Source: Xylocopa sonorina
Taxonomy: Eukaryota; Arthropoda; Insecta; Hymenoptera; Apidae
Direction of reading: 5' to 3'
Assembly (NCBI RefSeq): GCF_050948175.1
Contig: NW_027490116.1
Location: forward strand, 1,054,001-1,118,000
DNA length: 64,000 nucleotides
The notes beneath the pieces were generated by a model. It saw only the letters and a program-made list of their open reading frames with translations, had not been told where the DNA came from and did no database searches. Position numbers and translations under genes: made by a program. Positions 33,921 to 48,493 of this stretch are shown in pieces. Every line of letters begins with the position of its first letter. Within the stretch, counting starts at the first letter, position 1.

Positions 33921-36900
33921 TTTGGAAGTGTAGTCGAGGTATACATAATACTTCGCAATGAATATTATAACTTATCTTGAAACCCAGAAATGAGATGCGA
34001 TATCGCGATTTATGAAGCATTAGAACTCTATTGCTACTATACGTAGACATCTGCAAACGCTACATCCTAGCTAGGAAGTGTCGCATTTACATTCTCTTGA
34101 GGTGAATACGAGATATACATAACACTCCACAATGAATATTATATCTTATTACGAAACATAGAAATGAAATGCGACATCTCGTTTTAAGTAGCATTAGAAC
34201 TCTATTGCTACGATACGTAGACATCTGCAAACGCTATCTCCTAGCATGGAAGTGTCGCATTTACATTCTTTTGAAGTGAATACGAGGTATACATGACACA
34301 TCGCAATGAATATTATATCTTATTACGAAACATAGAAATGAAATACGAATTCTCATTTTAAGAAGCACTAGAACTCTGTTGCTACGATACGTAGACATCT
34401 GCAAACAATATTTCCTAGCCAGGAAGTGTCGCATTTACATTCTTTTGAAGTGAATACGAGGTATACATGACACTTCGCAATGAATATTATATCTTATCAT
34501 GAAACATCGAAATGAGATGCGACATCTCGTTTTAAGAAGTATTAGAACTCTATCCTTTCGATACGTTGTCATCTGGAAACGCTATTTCCTAGCATGGAAG
34601 TGTCGCACTTACATTCTTTTGAAGTGAATACGACGTATACATGACACTTCGCAATGAATATTATATCTTATCATGAAGCATAGAAGTGAGATGCGATATC
34701 GCGTTTTAAGAAGCATTAGAACTCTATTGCTACGATACGTAGACATCTGCAAACGCTATTTTCTAGCATGCAAGTGTCACATTTACGTTCTGTTGAAGTG
34801 AATACGAGGTATACATGACACTTCGCAATCAATATTATATCATCTCATGAAACATAGGAATGAGTTGCGATATCGCCTTTTGAGAAGCATTAGAACTCTA
34901 TTGCTAGGATACGTAGACATCTACAAACGCTATTTCCTAGCATGGAAGTTTCGCATTTACATTCTTTTGAAGTGAATACGAGATTTACATGACACTTCGC
35001 AATTAATATTATATCTTATCATGAAACATAGGAATGAGTTGCGATTTCGCGTTTTGAGAGGCATTAGAGCTCTATTCCGACGATACGTAGACATCTGCAA
35101 ACAATATTTCCTAGCAATAAAGTGTCGCATTTACATTCTTTTGAAGTGAATACGATGTACACATGACACTTCGCAATGAATATTATACCTTATCACGAAA
35201 CATAGAAATGAGATGCGATATCGTGATTTAAGAAGCACTAGAACTTCATTGCTACGATACGTAGACATCTGCAAACAATATTTCCTAGCAAGGAAGTGTC
35301 GCACTTACATCCTTTTGAAGTATATACGAGGTATGCATAACACTTCACAATGAATATTACATCTTATTACGAAACATAGAAGTGAGATGCGATATCGCGT
35401 TCTAAGAAGCACTAGAACACTATTGCTACGATACGTAGACACCTGCGAGCGCTATTTCCTAGCATGGAAGTGTCGCATTTACATTCCATAGAAGTGAATA
35501 CGAGGTATGCATTACACTTCCCAATGGATATTTTATCATATCATGAAACATAGAAATGAGATGCGACATCTCGTTTTAAGAAGTATTAGAACTCTATTCT
35601 TACGATACGTGGTCATCTGGAAATGCTATTTCCTAGCAAGGAAGTGTCGCATTTACATTCTTTTGAAGTGAATACGAGGTATACATAACACTCCACAATG
35701 GATATTATATCTTATCACGAAACATAGAAATGAAATGCGACATCTTGTTTTAAGTAGGATTAGAACTCTATTGCTACGATACGTAGACATCTGCAAACGC
35801 CATTTCCTAGCATGCAAGTGCCGCATTTGCATTCTTTTGAAGTGAATACGATGTATTCATGACACTTCGCAATGAATATTATATCTTATCATGAAACATA
35901 GAAATGAAATGCGACATCTCGTTGTAAGAAGCATTAGAACTCTCTTACTACGATACGTAGACATCTGCAAACCCTATTGCCTAGCAAGGAAGTGTCGCAT
36001 TCACATTCTTTTGAAGTGAATACCAGGTATACATGACACTTCGCAATGAATATTATATCTTATCTCGAAACATAGAAGTGAGATGCGATATCGCGATTTA
36101 AGGAGCGTTAGAACTCTATTGCTACGATGGGTAGACATCTCCAAATGTTATTTCCAAGCAAGCAAGTGTCGCATTTACATCCTTTGAAGTGAATACGAGG
36201 TATACATAACACTCCACAATGAATATTATATCTTATCACGAAACATAGAAATGAAATGCGACATCCCGTTTTAAGTAGCATTACAACTCTATTGCTACGA
36301 TACGTAGACATCTGCAAAGGCTATTTCCTAGCACGGAAGTGTCGCATTTACATTCTATTGAAGTGAATACGAGGTATACATAACACTCCACAATGAATAT
36401 TATATCTTATCTCGAAACATAGAAGTGAGATGTGATATCGCGTTTTAAGAAGCATTAGAGCTCTATTGATACGATACGTAGACATCTGCAAACGCTATTT
36501 GCTAGCATGGAAGTTTCGCATTTACATTCATTTGAAGTGAATACGAGGTATACATGACACTTCGCAATGAATATTATATCTTATCTCGAAACATAGAAGT
36601 GAGATGCGACATCTCGTTTTAAGAAGCATTAGAGCTCTGTTGCTACGATTCGTAGACATCTGCAAACGCTATTTCCTAGCATGGAAGTGTCGCATTTACA
36701 TTCTGTTGAAGTGAATACGAAGTATACATGACACTTCGCAATGAATATTATGTCTTATCATGAAACATAGACATGAAATGCGACATCTCATATTAAGAAG
36801 CACTAGAACTCTCTTGCTACGATACGTAGACATCTGCAAACGCTATTTCCTAGCATGGAAGTGTCGCATTTGCATTCTTTTGAAGTGAATACGAGGTATA

Positions 36901-39900
36901 CATGACACTTCGCAATGGATAATATATATTATTATGAAACATAGAAATGAGATGCTACATCTCGTTTTAAGAAGTATTAGAACTCAATTCTTTCGATACG
37001 TGGTCATCTGGGAACGCTATTTCCTAGCAAGGAAGTGTCGCATTTACATTCTTTTGAAGTGAATACGAGGTATACATGACACTTCGCAATGAATATTATA
37101 TCTTATCATGAAACATAGGAATTAGGTGCTATATCGCGTTTTGAGAAGCATTAGAACTCTATTGCTAATATACGTAGACATCTCCAAACTCTACTTCCTA
37201 GCAAAGAAATGCCGCATTTACGTTCTTTTGAAGTGAATACGAGATATACATGACACTTCGCAATGAATATTATATCTTATCATGAAACATAGATGTGAGA
37301 TGCGATATCGCTTTCTAAGAAGCATTAGAACTCCATTGCTACGATACGTAGACATCTGCAAACGCTATTTCCTAGCATGGAAGGGTCGCATTTACATTCT
37401 GTTGAAGTGAATACGAGGTATACATGACACTTCGCAATGAATATTATGTCTTATCATGAAACATAGAAATGAAATGCGACATCTCGTTTTAAGAAGCATT
37501 AGAACTCTCTTGCTACGATACGTAGACATCTGCAAACGCTATTTCCTAGCATGGAAGTGTCGCATTTACATTCTTTTGGAGTGAATACGAGGTATACATG
37601 ACACTTCGCAATGAATATTATGTCTTATCATGAAACATAGGAATGAAATGCGACATCTCGTTTTAAGAAGCATTAGAACTCTCTTGCTACGATACGTAGA
37701 CATCTGCAAACGCTATTTCCTAGCAAGGAAGTTTCGCACTTACATCCCTTTGAAGTGATTACGAGGTATACATGGCACCTCGCAATGAATATTATATCTT
37801 CTCATGAAACATAGCAGTGAGATTCGGTATCGCGTTTTGAGAAGCATTAGAACTCTCTTGCTACGATACGTAGACATCTGCAAACGCTATTTCCTAGCAT
37901 GGAAGTGTCGCATTTACATTCTTTTGAAGTGAATACGAGGTATACATGACACTTCGCAATGGATATTATATATTATTATGAAGCATAGAAATGAGATGCT
38001 ACATCTCGTTTTAAGAAGTATTAGAACTCTATTCTTTCGATACGTGATCATCTGGGAACGCTATTTCCTAGCAAGGAAGTGTCGCATTTACATTCTTTTG
38101 AAGTGAATACGAGGTATACATGACACTTCGCAATGACTATTATATCTTATCATGAAACATAGGAATGAGGTGCTATATTGCGTTTTGAGAAGCATTAGAA
38201 CTCTATAGCTAATATACGTAGACAACTGCAAACTCTATTTCCTACCATGGAAATGTCGCACTTACATTCCATTGAAGTGAATACGAGGTATACATAACAT
38301 TACACAATGAATATTATATCTTATTACGAAACATAGAAATGAAATACGACATCTCGTTTTCAGAAGCATAAGTACTCTATTGCTGTGATACGTAGACATC
38401 TGCAAACGCTATTTCCTAGCATGGAAGTGTCGCATTTACATTCTTTTGAAGTGAATACGAGGTATACATGACACTTCGCAATGAATATTATATCTTATCA
38501 TGAGACATAGGAATGAGGTGCTATATTGCGTTTTGAGAAGCATTAGAACTCTATTGCTAATATACGTAGACAAATGCAAACTCTATTTCCTACCATGGAA
38601 ATGTCGCACTTACATTCCATTGAAGTGAATACGAGGTATACATAACATTACACAATGGATATTATATCTTATTACGAAACATAGAAATGAAATACGACAT
38701 CTCGTTTTCAGAAGCATAAGTACTCTATTGCTGTGGTACGTAGACATCTGCAAACGCTATTTTCTAGCATGGAAGTGTCGCATTTACATTCTTTTGAAGT
38801 GAATACGAGGTATACATGACACTTCGCAATGAATATTATATCTTATCATGAACCATAGAAGTGAGGTGCTATATTGCGTTTTGAGAAGCATTAGACCTCT
38901 ATTGCTAATATACGTTGACATCTGCAAGCGCTATTTCCTTGCATGGATGTGTCGCATTTACATTCTTGTGATGTGAGTACGAAGTATACATGACTCTCCA
39001 CAATGAATGTTATATCTTATTACGAAACATCGAAATGAAATACGACTTCTCGTTTTAAGAAGCATTAGAATTCTATTGCTACGATACGTAGACATCTGCA
39101 AACAATATTTCCTAGCAAGGAAGTGTCGCATTTACATTCTCTTGAAGTGAATACCAGGTATACATAACACTCCACAATGAATATTATATCTTATCACGAA
39201 ACATAGAAGTGAGATGCGATATCGCGTTCTACGAATCATTAGAACTCTATTGTTTCGACACGTTGTCATCTGGAAACGCTATTTCCTAGTAAGGAAGTGT
39301 CGCATTTACATCCTTTTGAAGTGAATACTAGGTATACATGACACTTCGCAATGAATATTATATCTGATCATGAAACATAGAAATAAGTTGCGACATCGCG
39401 TTTTGAGAAGCATTAGAACCCTATTGCTTCGATACGTAGACATCTGCAAACAATATTTCCTAGCATGCAAGTGGCGCGTTTACATTCTGTTGTAGTGAAT
39501 ACGAGATATGCATGAAACTTCGCAATCGATATTATATCTTAACATGAAACATAGAAATGAGATGCGACATCTCGTTTTAAGAAGTATTAGAACTCTATTC
39601 TTTCGATACGTTGTCATCTGCAAACGCTATTTCCTAGCATTGAAGTGTCGCATTTACATACTTTTGAAGTAGATACGAGGTATACATGACACTTCGCAAT
39701 GAATATTATATCTTGTCACGAATCATAGAAATGAAATGGGACATCTTGTTTTAAGACGCAATAGAATTGTATTGCTACGATACATAGACATCTGCAAACG
39801 CTATTTCCTAGCATAGAAGTGTCGCATTTACATTTTTTTGAAGTGCATACGAGGTATACATGACACTTCGCAATGAATATTATATCTCATCACGAAACAT

Positions 39901-42714
39901 AGAAATGAAATGCGACATCTCGTTTTAAGAAGCATTAGAAATCTATTGCTACGATACGTAGACATCTGCAAACGCTATTTCCTAGCATGGAAATGACGCA
40001 TTTACATTCTTTTGAAGTTAATACGAGGTATCCATGACACTCCGCAATGAATATTATATCTTATCTCGAAACATTGAAGTGAGATTCGATATCGCGATTT
40101 AAGAAGCATTAGAACTCTATTGCTACGATACGTAGACATCTGCAAACAATATTTCCTAGCATGGAAGGGTCGCATTTACATTCTTTTGAAGTGAATACGA
40201 GATATACATGACAGTTCGCAATGAATATTATATCTTATCATGAAACATGGGAATGAGGTGCTATATCGCGTTTTGAGAAGCATTAGAACTCTATTGCTAA
40301 TATGCGTAGACATCTGCAAACGCTATTTCCTAGCATGGAAGTGTCGCATTTACATTCATTTGAAGTGAATACGAGGTTTACATGACACTTCGCAATGAAT
40401 ATTATATCTTATCATGAAACATAGAAGTGAGATGCGATATCGCATTTTAAGAAGCATTAGAACTCTATTGCTGCGATACGTAGACATCTGCTAATGCTAT
40501 TTCCTAGCTTGGAAGTGTCGCATTTACATTCTTTTGAACTGAATACGAGGTATACATGACACTTCGCAATGAATATTATATCTTATCATGGAACATAGAA
40601 GTGAGATGCGATATCGCGTTCTATGAAGCATTAGAACCCTATTGCTACGATACGTAGACATCTGCAAACACTATTTCCTAGCATGGAAGTGTCGCATTTA
40701 CATTCTTTTGAAGTGAATACGAGGTATAGAGGACACTTCGCAATGAATATTATATCTTATCATGAAACATAGAAGTGAGATGCGATATCGCGTTCTAAGA
40801 AGCATTAGAACTCTATTGCTACGATACGTAGACATCTGCAAACGCTATTTCCTAGCATGGAAGTGTCCTATTTACATTCTTTTGAAGTGAATACGAGGTA
40901 TACATGACACTTCGCAATGAATATTATATCTTATCATGAAACATAGAAGTGAGATGCGATATCGCGTTCTAAGAAGCATTAGAACTCTATTGCTACGATA
41001 CGTAGACATCTGCAAACGCTATTTCCTAGCATGGAAGGGTCGCATTTACACTCTTTTGAAGTGAGTACGAGGTATACATAACACTCCATAATGAATATTA
41101 TATCTTTTCATGAAACATAGCTGTGAGATGCGATATCGCGTTTTAAGAAGCATTAGAAATCTATTGCTACGATACGTAGACATCTGCAAATGCTATTTCC
41201 TAGCATGGAAGTGTAGCATTTACATTCTTTTGAAGTGAATACGATTATATACATGACACTTCGAAATGAATATTACATCTTATCATGAAACTTAGGAATG
41301 AGGTGCTATATCGCGTTTTGAGAAGCATTAGAACTCTATTGCTAATTTACGTAGACATCTGCAAACTCTATTTCCTAGCATGGACATGTGGTACTTACAT
41401 TCCACTGAAGTGAATACGAGGTATACATAGCATTACACAGTGAGTAATATATCTTATTACGAAACATAGATTTGATATACGACATCTCGTTTTAAGAAGC
41501 ATTAGTACTCTATTGCTGTGATACGTAGACGTCTGCAAACAATATTTCCTAGCAAGGAAGTGTCATATTTACATTCCTGTGAAGTGAAATCGAGGTATAC
41601 ATGACACTTCGCACAGAATATTATATCTTATCATGGAACATAGAAGTGAGATGCTTTATCGCATTTTAAGAAGCATTAGAACTCTATTGCTACGATACGT
41701 AGACATCTGCAAACGCTATTTCCTAGAATGGAAGTGTCGCATTTACATTCATTTGAAGTGAATACGAGGTATACATGACACTCCACAATGAATATTATAT
41801 CTTATCACGGAACATAGAAATGAAATTAGGCATCTCGTTTTAAGAAGCATTAGAACTCTATTGCTACGATACGTAGACATCTGCAAACACTATTTCCTAG
41901 CATGGAAGTGTCTTATTTACGTTCTTTTGAAGTGAGTACGAGGTATACATGACACTTCGCAATGAATATTATATCTTATCATGAAACATAGTAGTGATAT
42001 GCGATATCGCGTTCTAAGAAGCATTAGAACTCTATTGCTACGATACGTAGACATCTGCAAAACGCTTTTTCCTAGCATGGAAGTGTCGCATTTACATTCA
42101 TTTGAAGTGAATACGGGGTATACATGACACTTCGCAATGAATATTATACCTTATCATGAAATATAGAAGAGAGATGCGATATCGCGTTTTAGGAAGCATT
42201 GGAACTCTATTGCTGCGATACGTAGACATCTGCAAACAATATTTCCTAGCAAGGATGTGTCGCAATTACATTCTTGTTAGGTGAAATCGAGGTATACATG
42301 ACACTTCGCAATGAATATTATATCTTATCATGAAACATAGGACTGAGGTGCTATATCGCGTTTTGAGAAGCATTAGAACTCTATTGCTACGATACGTAGA
42401 CATCTGCAAACGCTATTTCCTAGCATGGAAGTGACGCATCTACATTCTTTTGAAGTGAATACGAGGTATACATGACACTTCGCAATGAATATTATATCTT
42501 ATCATGAAACATAAAAGTGAGATGCGATATCGCGCTTTGACAAGCATTGGAACTCTATTGCTACGATACGTAGACATCTGCATACGCTATTTCCTAGCAA
42601 GGAAGTGTCGCATTTACATTCTTTTGAAGTGAATACGAGGTATACATGACACTTCGCAATGAATATTATATCTTATCGTGAAACATATATGTGAGATTGG
42701 ATATCGCGTTCTAA

Positions 42715-44000
42715 GAAGCATTAGAACCCTATTGCTACGATACGTAGACATCTGCAAACACTATTTCCTAGCATGGAAGTGTCGCATTTACATTCTTTTA
42801 AAGTGAATACGAGGTATAGATGACACTTCGCAATGAATATTATACCTTATCATGAAACATAGAAGAGAGATGCGATATCGCGTTTTAGTAAGCATTAGAA
42901 CTCTATTGCTGCGATACGTAGACATCTGCAAACCCTATTTCCTAGCATGGAAGTGTCGCATTTACATTCTTTTGAAGTGAATACGAGGTATCCATGACAC
43001 TTCGCGATGAATATTATATCTTATCACGAAACATATAAGTGAGATGCGATATCGCGATTTAAGTAGCATTAGAACTCTATTGCTACGATACGTAGGCATC
43101 TGAATATGCCATTTCCTAGCAAGGAAGTGTCGCATTTACATTCGTTTGGAGGGAATACGAGGTATACATGACACTTCGCCATGAATATTATATCCTATCA
43201 TGAAACATAGAAGTGAGATGCGATATCGCGATTTAAATAGCATTGGAAGTCTATTGCCACGATATGTAGACATCTGAATACTCTATTTCCTAGCAAGGAA
43301 GTGTAGCATTTACATTCGCTTGGAGTGAATACGAGGTATACATGACACTTCGCAATGAATATTATGTCTTATCATGAAGCATAGAAATGAGATGCGATAT
43401 CGCGGGTTGAGAAGCATTGGAACTCTATTGCTACGATACCTAGACATCTGCAAATGCTATTTCCTAGAAAGAAATAGTCGCATTTACATTCTTTTGAAGT
43501 GAATACGAGGTATACATGACACTTCGCAATGAATATTATATCCTATCATGTAACATAGAAGTGAGATGCGATATCGCGTTTTAAGAAGCATTAGAACTCT
43601 ATTGCCTCGTCGCGTAGACAGCTGCAGGCGCTATTTCCCAGCATGGAAGTGTCGCATTTACATTCTTTTGAAGTGAATACGAGGTGTACATGACACTTCG
43701 CAATGAATATTATATCTTATCAGGAAACATAGAAATGAGATGCTATAACGCGTTTTGAGAAGCATTAGAACTCTATTGCTACGATACGCAGACATCTGCA
43801 GTCGCTATTTCCTAGCAACCAATAGCCGCATTTACATTCTTTTGAAGTGAATTCGAGGTTTACATGACACTTCGGATTGAATATTATAACTTATCACGAA
43901 ACATAGAAATGTGATGCGATATCGCGATCTAAGAAGCATTAGAACACTATTGCTACGATACGTAGGCATCTGCAAACGCTATGCCCGAGCAAGGAATAGT
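42715..44000 (+). repeat. Higher-order segment A, copy 1
   Basis: Recurs at 45,325-46,609 with offset 2,609 (15 monomers minus 1 bp). Private markers are GAGGTATCCATGACAC, TTCGTTTGGAGGGAATACG, CGCGGGTTGAGAAGC, CAGACATCTGCAGTCGC and ATGCCCGAGCAAGG. Confidence 0.88.
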
Positions 44001-45362
44001 TGCATTTACATTCTTTGATGTAAATACGAGTTATACATGACACTTCGCAATGAATATTATATCTTATAATGAAACATAGAAATGAGTTGCTATAACGCGT
44101 TTTGAGAAGCATTAGAACTCTATTGCTATGATACGTAGACATCTGCAATCGCTATTTCCTAGCAACCAATAGTCGCATTTACATTCTTTTGAAGTGAATT
44201 CGAGGTTTACATGACACTTCGGATTGAATATTATAACTTATCACGAAACATAGAAATGTGATGCGATATCGCGATCTAAGAAGCATTAGAACACTATTGC
44301 TACGATACGTAGGCATCTGCAAACGCTATTTCCTAACAAGGAAGTTTCGCATTTACATTCTTTTGAAGTGAATACGAAGTATACATGACACTTCGCTATG
44401 AATGTTATATCTTATCCTGAAACATAGAAATGAGATGTGATATCCCGTTTATAGAAGCATTAGAACTCTATTGCTGCGATACGTAGACATCTGCAAACGC
44501 TATTTCCTAGCAAGGAAGTGTCGCATTTACATTCTTGTGAAGAGAAATCGAGGTATACATGACACTTCGCAATGAATATTATATCTTATCATGAAACATT
44601 GGAATGAGGTGCTATATCGCGTTTTGAGAAGCATTAGATCTCTATTGCTAATATACGTAGACATGTGCAAACTCTATTTCCTAGCAAGGAAATTTCGCAC
44701 TTACATTCCACTGAAGTGAATACGAGGTATACATAACATTACACAATGAATATTATATCTTATTACGAAACATAGAAATGAAATACGACATCTCGTTTTA
44801 AGAAGCATTAGTACTCTATTGCTGTGATACGTAGACATCTGCAAACGCTATTTCCTAGCATGGAAGTGTCGCATTTACATTCTTTTGATGTGAATACGAG
44901 ATATACATGACACTTCGCAATGAATATTATATCTTATCATGAAACATAGGACTGAGGTGCTATATCGCGTTTTGAGAAGCATTAGAACTCTATTGCTAAT
45001 ATACGTAGACATCTGCAAACTCTATTTCCTAGCAAGGAAATTTCGCACTTACATTCCACTGAAGTGAATACGAGGTATACATAACATTACACAATGAATA
45101 TTATATCTTATTACGAAACATAGAACTGAAATACGACATCTCGTTTTAAGAAGCATTAGTACTCTATTGCTGTGATACGTTGACATCTGCAAACAATATT
45201 TCTTAGCAAGGAAGTGTCGCATTTACATTCTTGAGAAGTGAAATCGAGGTATACATGACACTTCGCAATGAATATTATATCATGTCATGAAACATAGAAG
45301 TGAGATGCGGTATCGCGTTTTAAGAAGCATTAGAACCCTATTGCTACGATACGTAGACATCT
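44000..45362 (+). repeat. Higher-order segment B, copy 1
   Basis: Recurs at about 47,131-48,493 with offset 3,131 (18 monomers minus 1 bp). Markers are TTGCATTTACATTCTTTGATG (with a lost T), GTGTCGCATTTACATTCTTG with AGAGAAATCG, TGTGATACGTTGACATC, and CTTGAGAAGTGAAATCG. Confidence 0.88.
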
Positions 45363-46609
45363 GCAAACACTATTTCCTAGCATGGAAGTGTCGCATTTAC
45401 ATTCTTTTGAAGTGAATACGAGGTATAGATGACACTTCGCAATGAATATTATACCTTATCATGAAACATAGAAGAGAGATGCGATATCGCGTTTTAGTAA
45501 GCATTAGAACTCTATTGCTGCGATACGTAGACATCTGCAAACGCTATTTCCTAGCATGGAAGTGTCGCATTTACATTCTTTTGAAGTGAATACGAGGTAT
45601 CCATGACACTTCGCGATGAATATTATATCTTATCACGAAACATATAAGTGAGATGCGATATCGCGATTTAAGTAGCATTAGAACTCTATTGCTACGATAC
45701 GTAGGCATCTGAATATGCCATTTCCTAGCAAGGAAGTGTCGCATTTACATTCGTTTGGAGGGAATACGAGGTATACATGACACTTCGCCATGAATATTAT
45801 ATCCTATCATGAAACATAGAAGTGAGATGCGATATCGCGATTTAAATAGCATTGGAAGTCTATTGCCACGATATGTAGACATCTGAATACTCTATTTCCT
45901 AGCAAGGAAGTGTAGCATTTACATTCGCTTGGAGTGAATACGAGGTATACATGACACTTCGCAATGAATATTATGTCTTATCATGAAGCATAGAAATGAG
46001 ATGCGATATCGCGGGTTGAGAAGCATTGGAACTCTATTGCTACGATACCTAGACATCTGCAAATGCTATTTCCTAGAAAGAAATAGTCGCATTTACATTC
46101 TTTTGAAGTGAATACGTGGTATACATGACACTTCGCAATGAATATTATATCCTATCATGTAACATAGAAGTGAGATGCGATATCGCGTTTTAAGAAGCAT
46201 TAGAACTCTATTGCCTCGTCGCGTAGACAGCTGCAGACGCTATTTCCCAGCATGGAAGTGTCGCATTTACATTCTTTTGAAGTGAATACGAGGTGTACAT
46301 GACACTTCGCAATGAATATTATATCTTATCAGGAAACATAGAAATGAGATGCTATAACGCGTTTTGAGAAGCATTAGAACTCTATTGCTACGATACGCAG
46401 ACATCTGCAGTCGCTATTTCCTAGCAACCAATAGCCGCATTTACATTCTTTTGAAGTGAATTCGAGGTTTACATGACACTTCGGATTGAATATTATAACT
46501 TATCACGAAACATAGAAATGTGATGCGATATCGCGATCTAAGAAGCATTAGAACACTATTGCTACGATACGTAGGCATCTGCAAACGCTATGCCCGAGCA
46601 AGGAATAGT
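45325..46609 (+). repeat. Higher-order segment A, copy 2
   Basis: Second copy of the 42,715-44,000 segment. It ends at CGAGCAAGGAATAGT, after which the next base switches from T to C and the sequence enters an extra three-monomer stretch that copy 1 lacks. Confidence 0.88.
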
Positions 46610-47130
46610 CGCATTTACATTCTTTTGATGTGAATACGAGGTATACATGACACTTCGCAATGAATATTATATCTTATAATGAAACATAGAATTGAGTTTC
46701 GATATCGCGTTTTAAGAAGCATTAGAACTCTATTGCCTGGACGCGTAGACATCTGCAGACGCTATTTCCTAGCATGGAAGTGTCGCATTTACATTCTTTT
46801 GAAGTGAATACGAGGTGTACATGACACTTCGCAATGTATATTATATCTTATCAGGAAACATAGAAATGAGATGCTATAACGTGTTTTGAGAAGCATTAGA
46901 AGTCTATTGCTACGATACGTAGACATCTGCAATCGCTATTTCCTAGCAACCAATAGACGCATTTACATTCTTTTGAAGTGAATTCGAGGTTTACATGACA
47001 CTTCGGAATGAATATTATAACTTATCACGAAACATAGAAATGAGATGCGATATCGCGATCTAAGAAGCATTAGAACTCTATGGCAACGATACGTAGGCAT
47101 CTGCAAACGCTATGCCCTAGCAAGGAATAG
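46609..47130 (+). repeat. Three-monomer indel segment C
   Basis: 522 bp (exactly three monomers) present between segments A and B in the second round but absent from the first, explaining why A repeats at 2,609 and B at 3,131. Gain or loss of whole monomers is the signature of unequal crossing-over in register. Confidence 0.85.
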
Positions 47131-48493
47131 TTGCATTTACATTCTTTGATGTAAATACGAGTTATACATGACACTTCGCAATGAATATTATATCTTATAA
47201 TGAAACATAGAAATGAGTTGCTATAACGCGTTTTGAGAAGCATTAGAACTCTATTGCTATGATACGTAGACATCTGCAATCGCTATTTCCTAGCAACCAA
47301 TAGTCGCATTTACATTCTTTTGAAGTGAATTCGAGGTTTACATGACACTTCGGATTGAATATTATAACTTATCACGAAACATAGAAATGTGATGCGATAT
47401 CGCGATCTAAGAAGCATTAGAACACTATTGCTACGATACGTAGGCATCTGCAAACGCTATTTCCTAACAAGGAAGTTTCGCATTTACATTCTTTTGAAGT
47501 GAATACGAAGTATACATGACACTTCGCTATGAATGTTATATCTTATCCTGAAACATAGAAATGAGATGCGATATCCCGTTTATAGAAGCATTAGAACTCT
47601 ATTGCTGCGATACGTAGACATCTGCAAACGCTATTTCCTAGCAAGGAAGTGTCGCATTTACATTCTTGTGAAGAGAAATCGAGGTATACATGACACTTCG
47701 CAATGAATATTATATCTTATCATGAAACATTGGAATGAGGTGCTATATCGCGTTTTGAGAAGCATTAGATCTCTATTGCTAATATACGTAGACATGTGCA
47801 AACTCTATTTCCTAGCAAGGAAATTTCGCACTTACATTCCACTGAAGTGAATACGAGGTATACATAACATTACACAATGAATATTATATCTTATTACGAA
47901 ACATAGAAATGAAATACGACATCTCGTTTTAAGAAGCATTAGTACTCTATTGCTGTGATACGTAGACATCTGCAAACGCTATTTCCTAGCATGGAAGTGT
48001 CGCATTTACATTCTTTTGATGTGAATACGAGATATACATGACACTTCGCAATGAATATTATATCTTATCATGAAACATAGGACTGAGGTGCTATATCGCG
48101 TTTTGAGAAGCATTAGAACTCTATTGCTAATATACGTAGACATCTGCAAACTCTATTTCCTAGCAAGGAAATTTCGCACTTACATTCCACTGAAGTGAAT
48201 ACGAGGTATACATAACATTACACAATGAATATTATATCTTATTACGAAACATAGAACTGAAATACGACATCTCGTTTTAAGAAGCATTAGTACTCTATTG
48301 CTGTGATACGTTGACATCTGCAAACAATATTTCTTAGCAAGGAAGTGTCGCATTTACATTCTTGAGAAGTGAAATCGAGGTATACATGACACTTCGCAAT
48401 GAATATTATATCATGTCATGAAACATAGAAGTGAGATGCGGTATCGCGTTTTAAGAAGCATTAGAACCCTATTGCTACGATACGTAGACATCT
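47131..48493 (+). repeat. Higher-order segment B, copy 2
   Basis: Second copy of 44,000-45,362. Its last 0.5 kb also forms the start of the 4.0-kb tandem unit that begins at about 47,990, so the large duplication was superimposed on the older 18-monomer repeat. Confidence 0.86.
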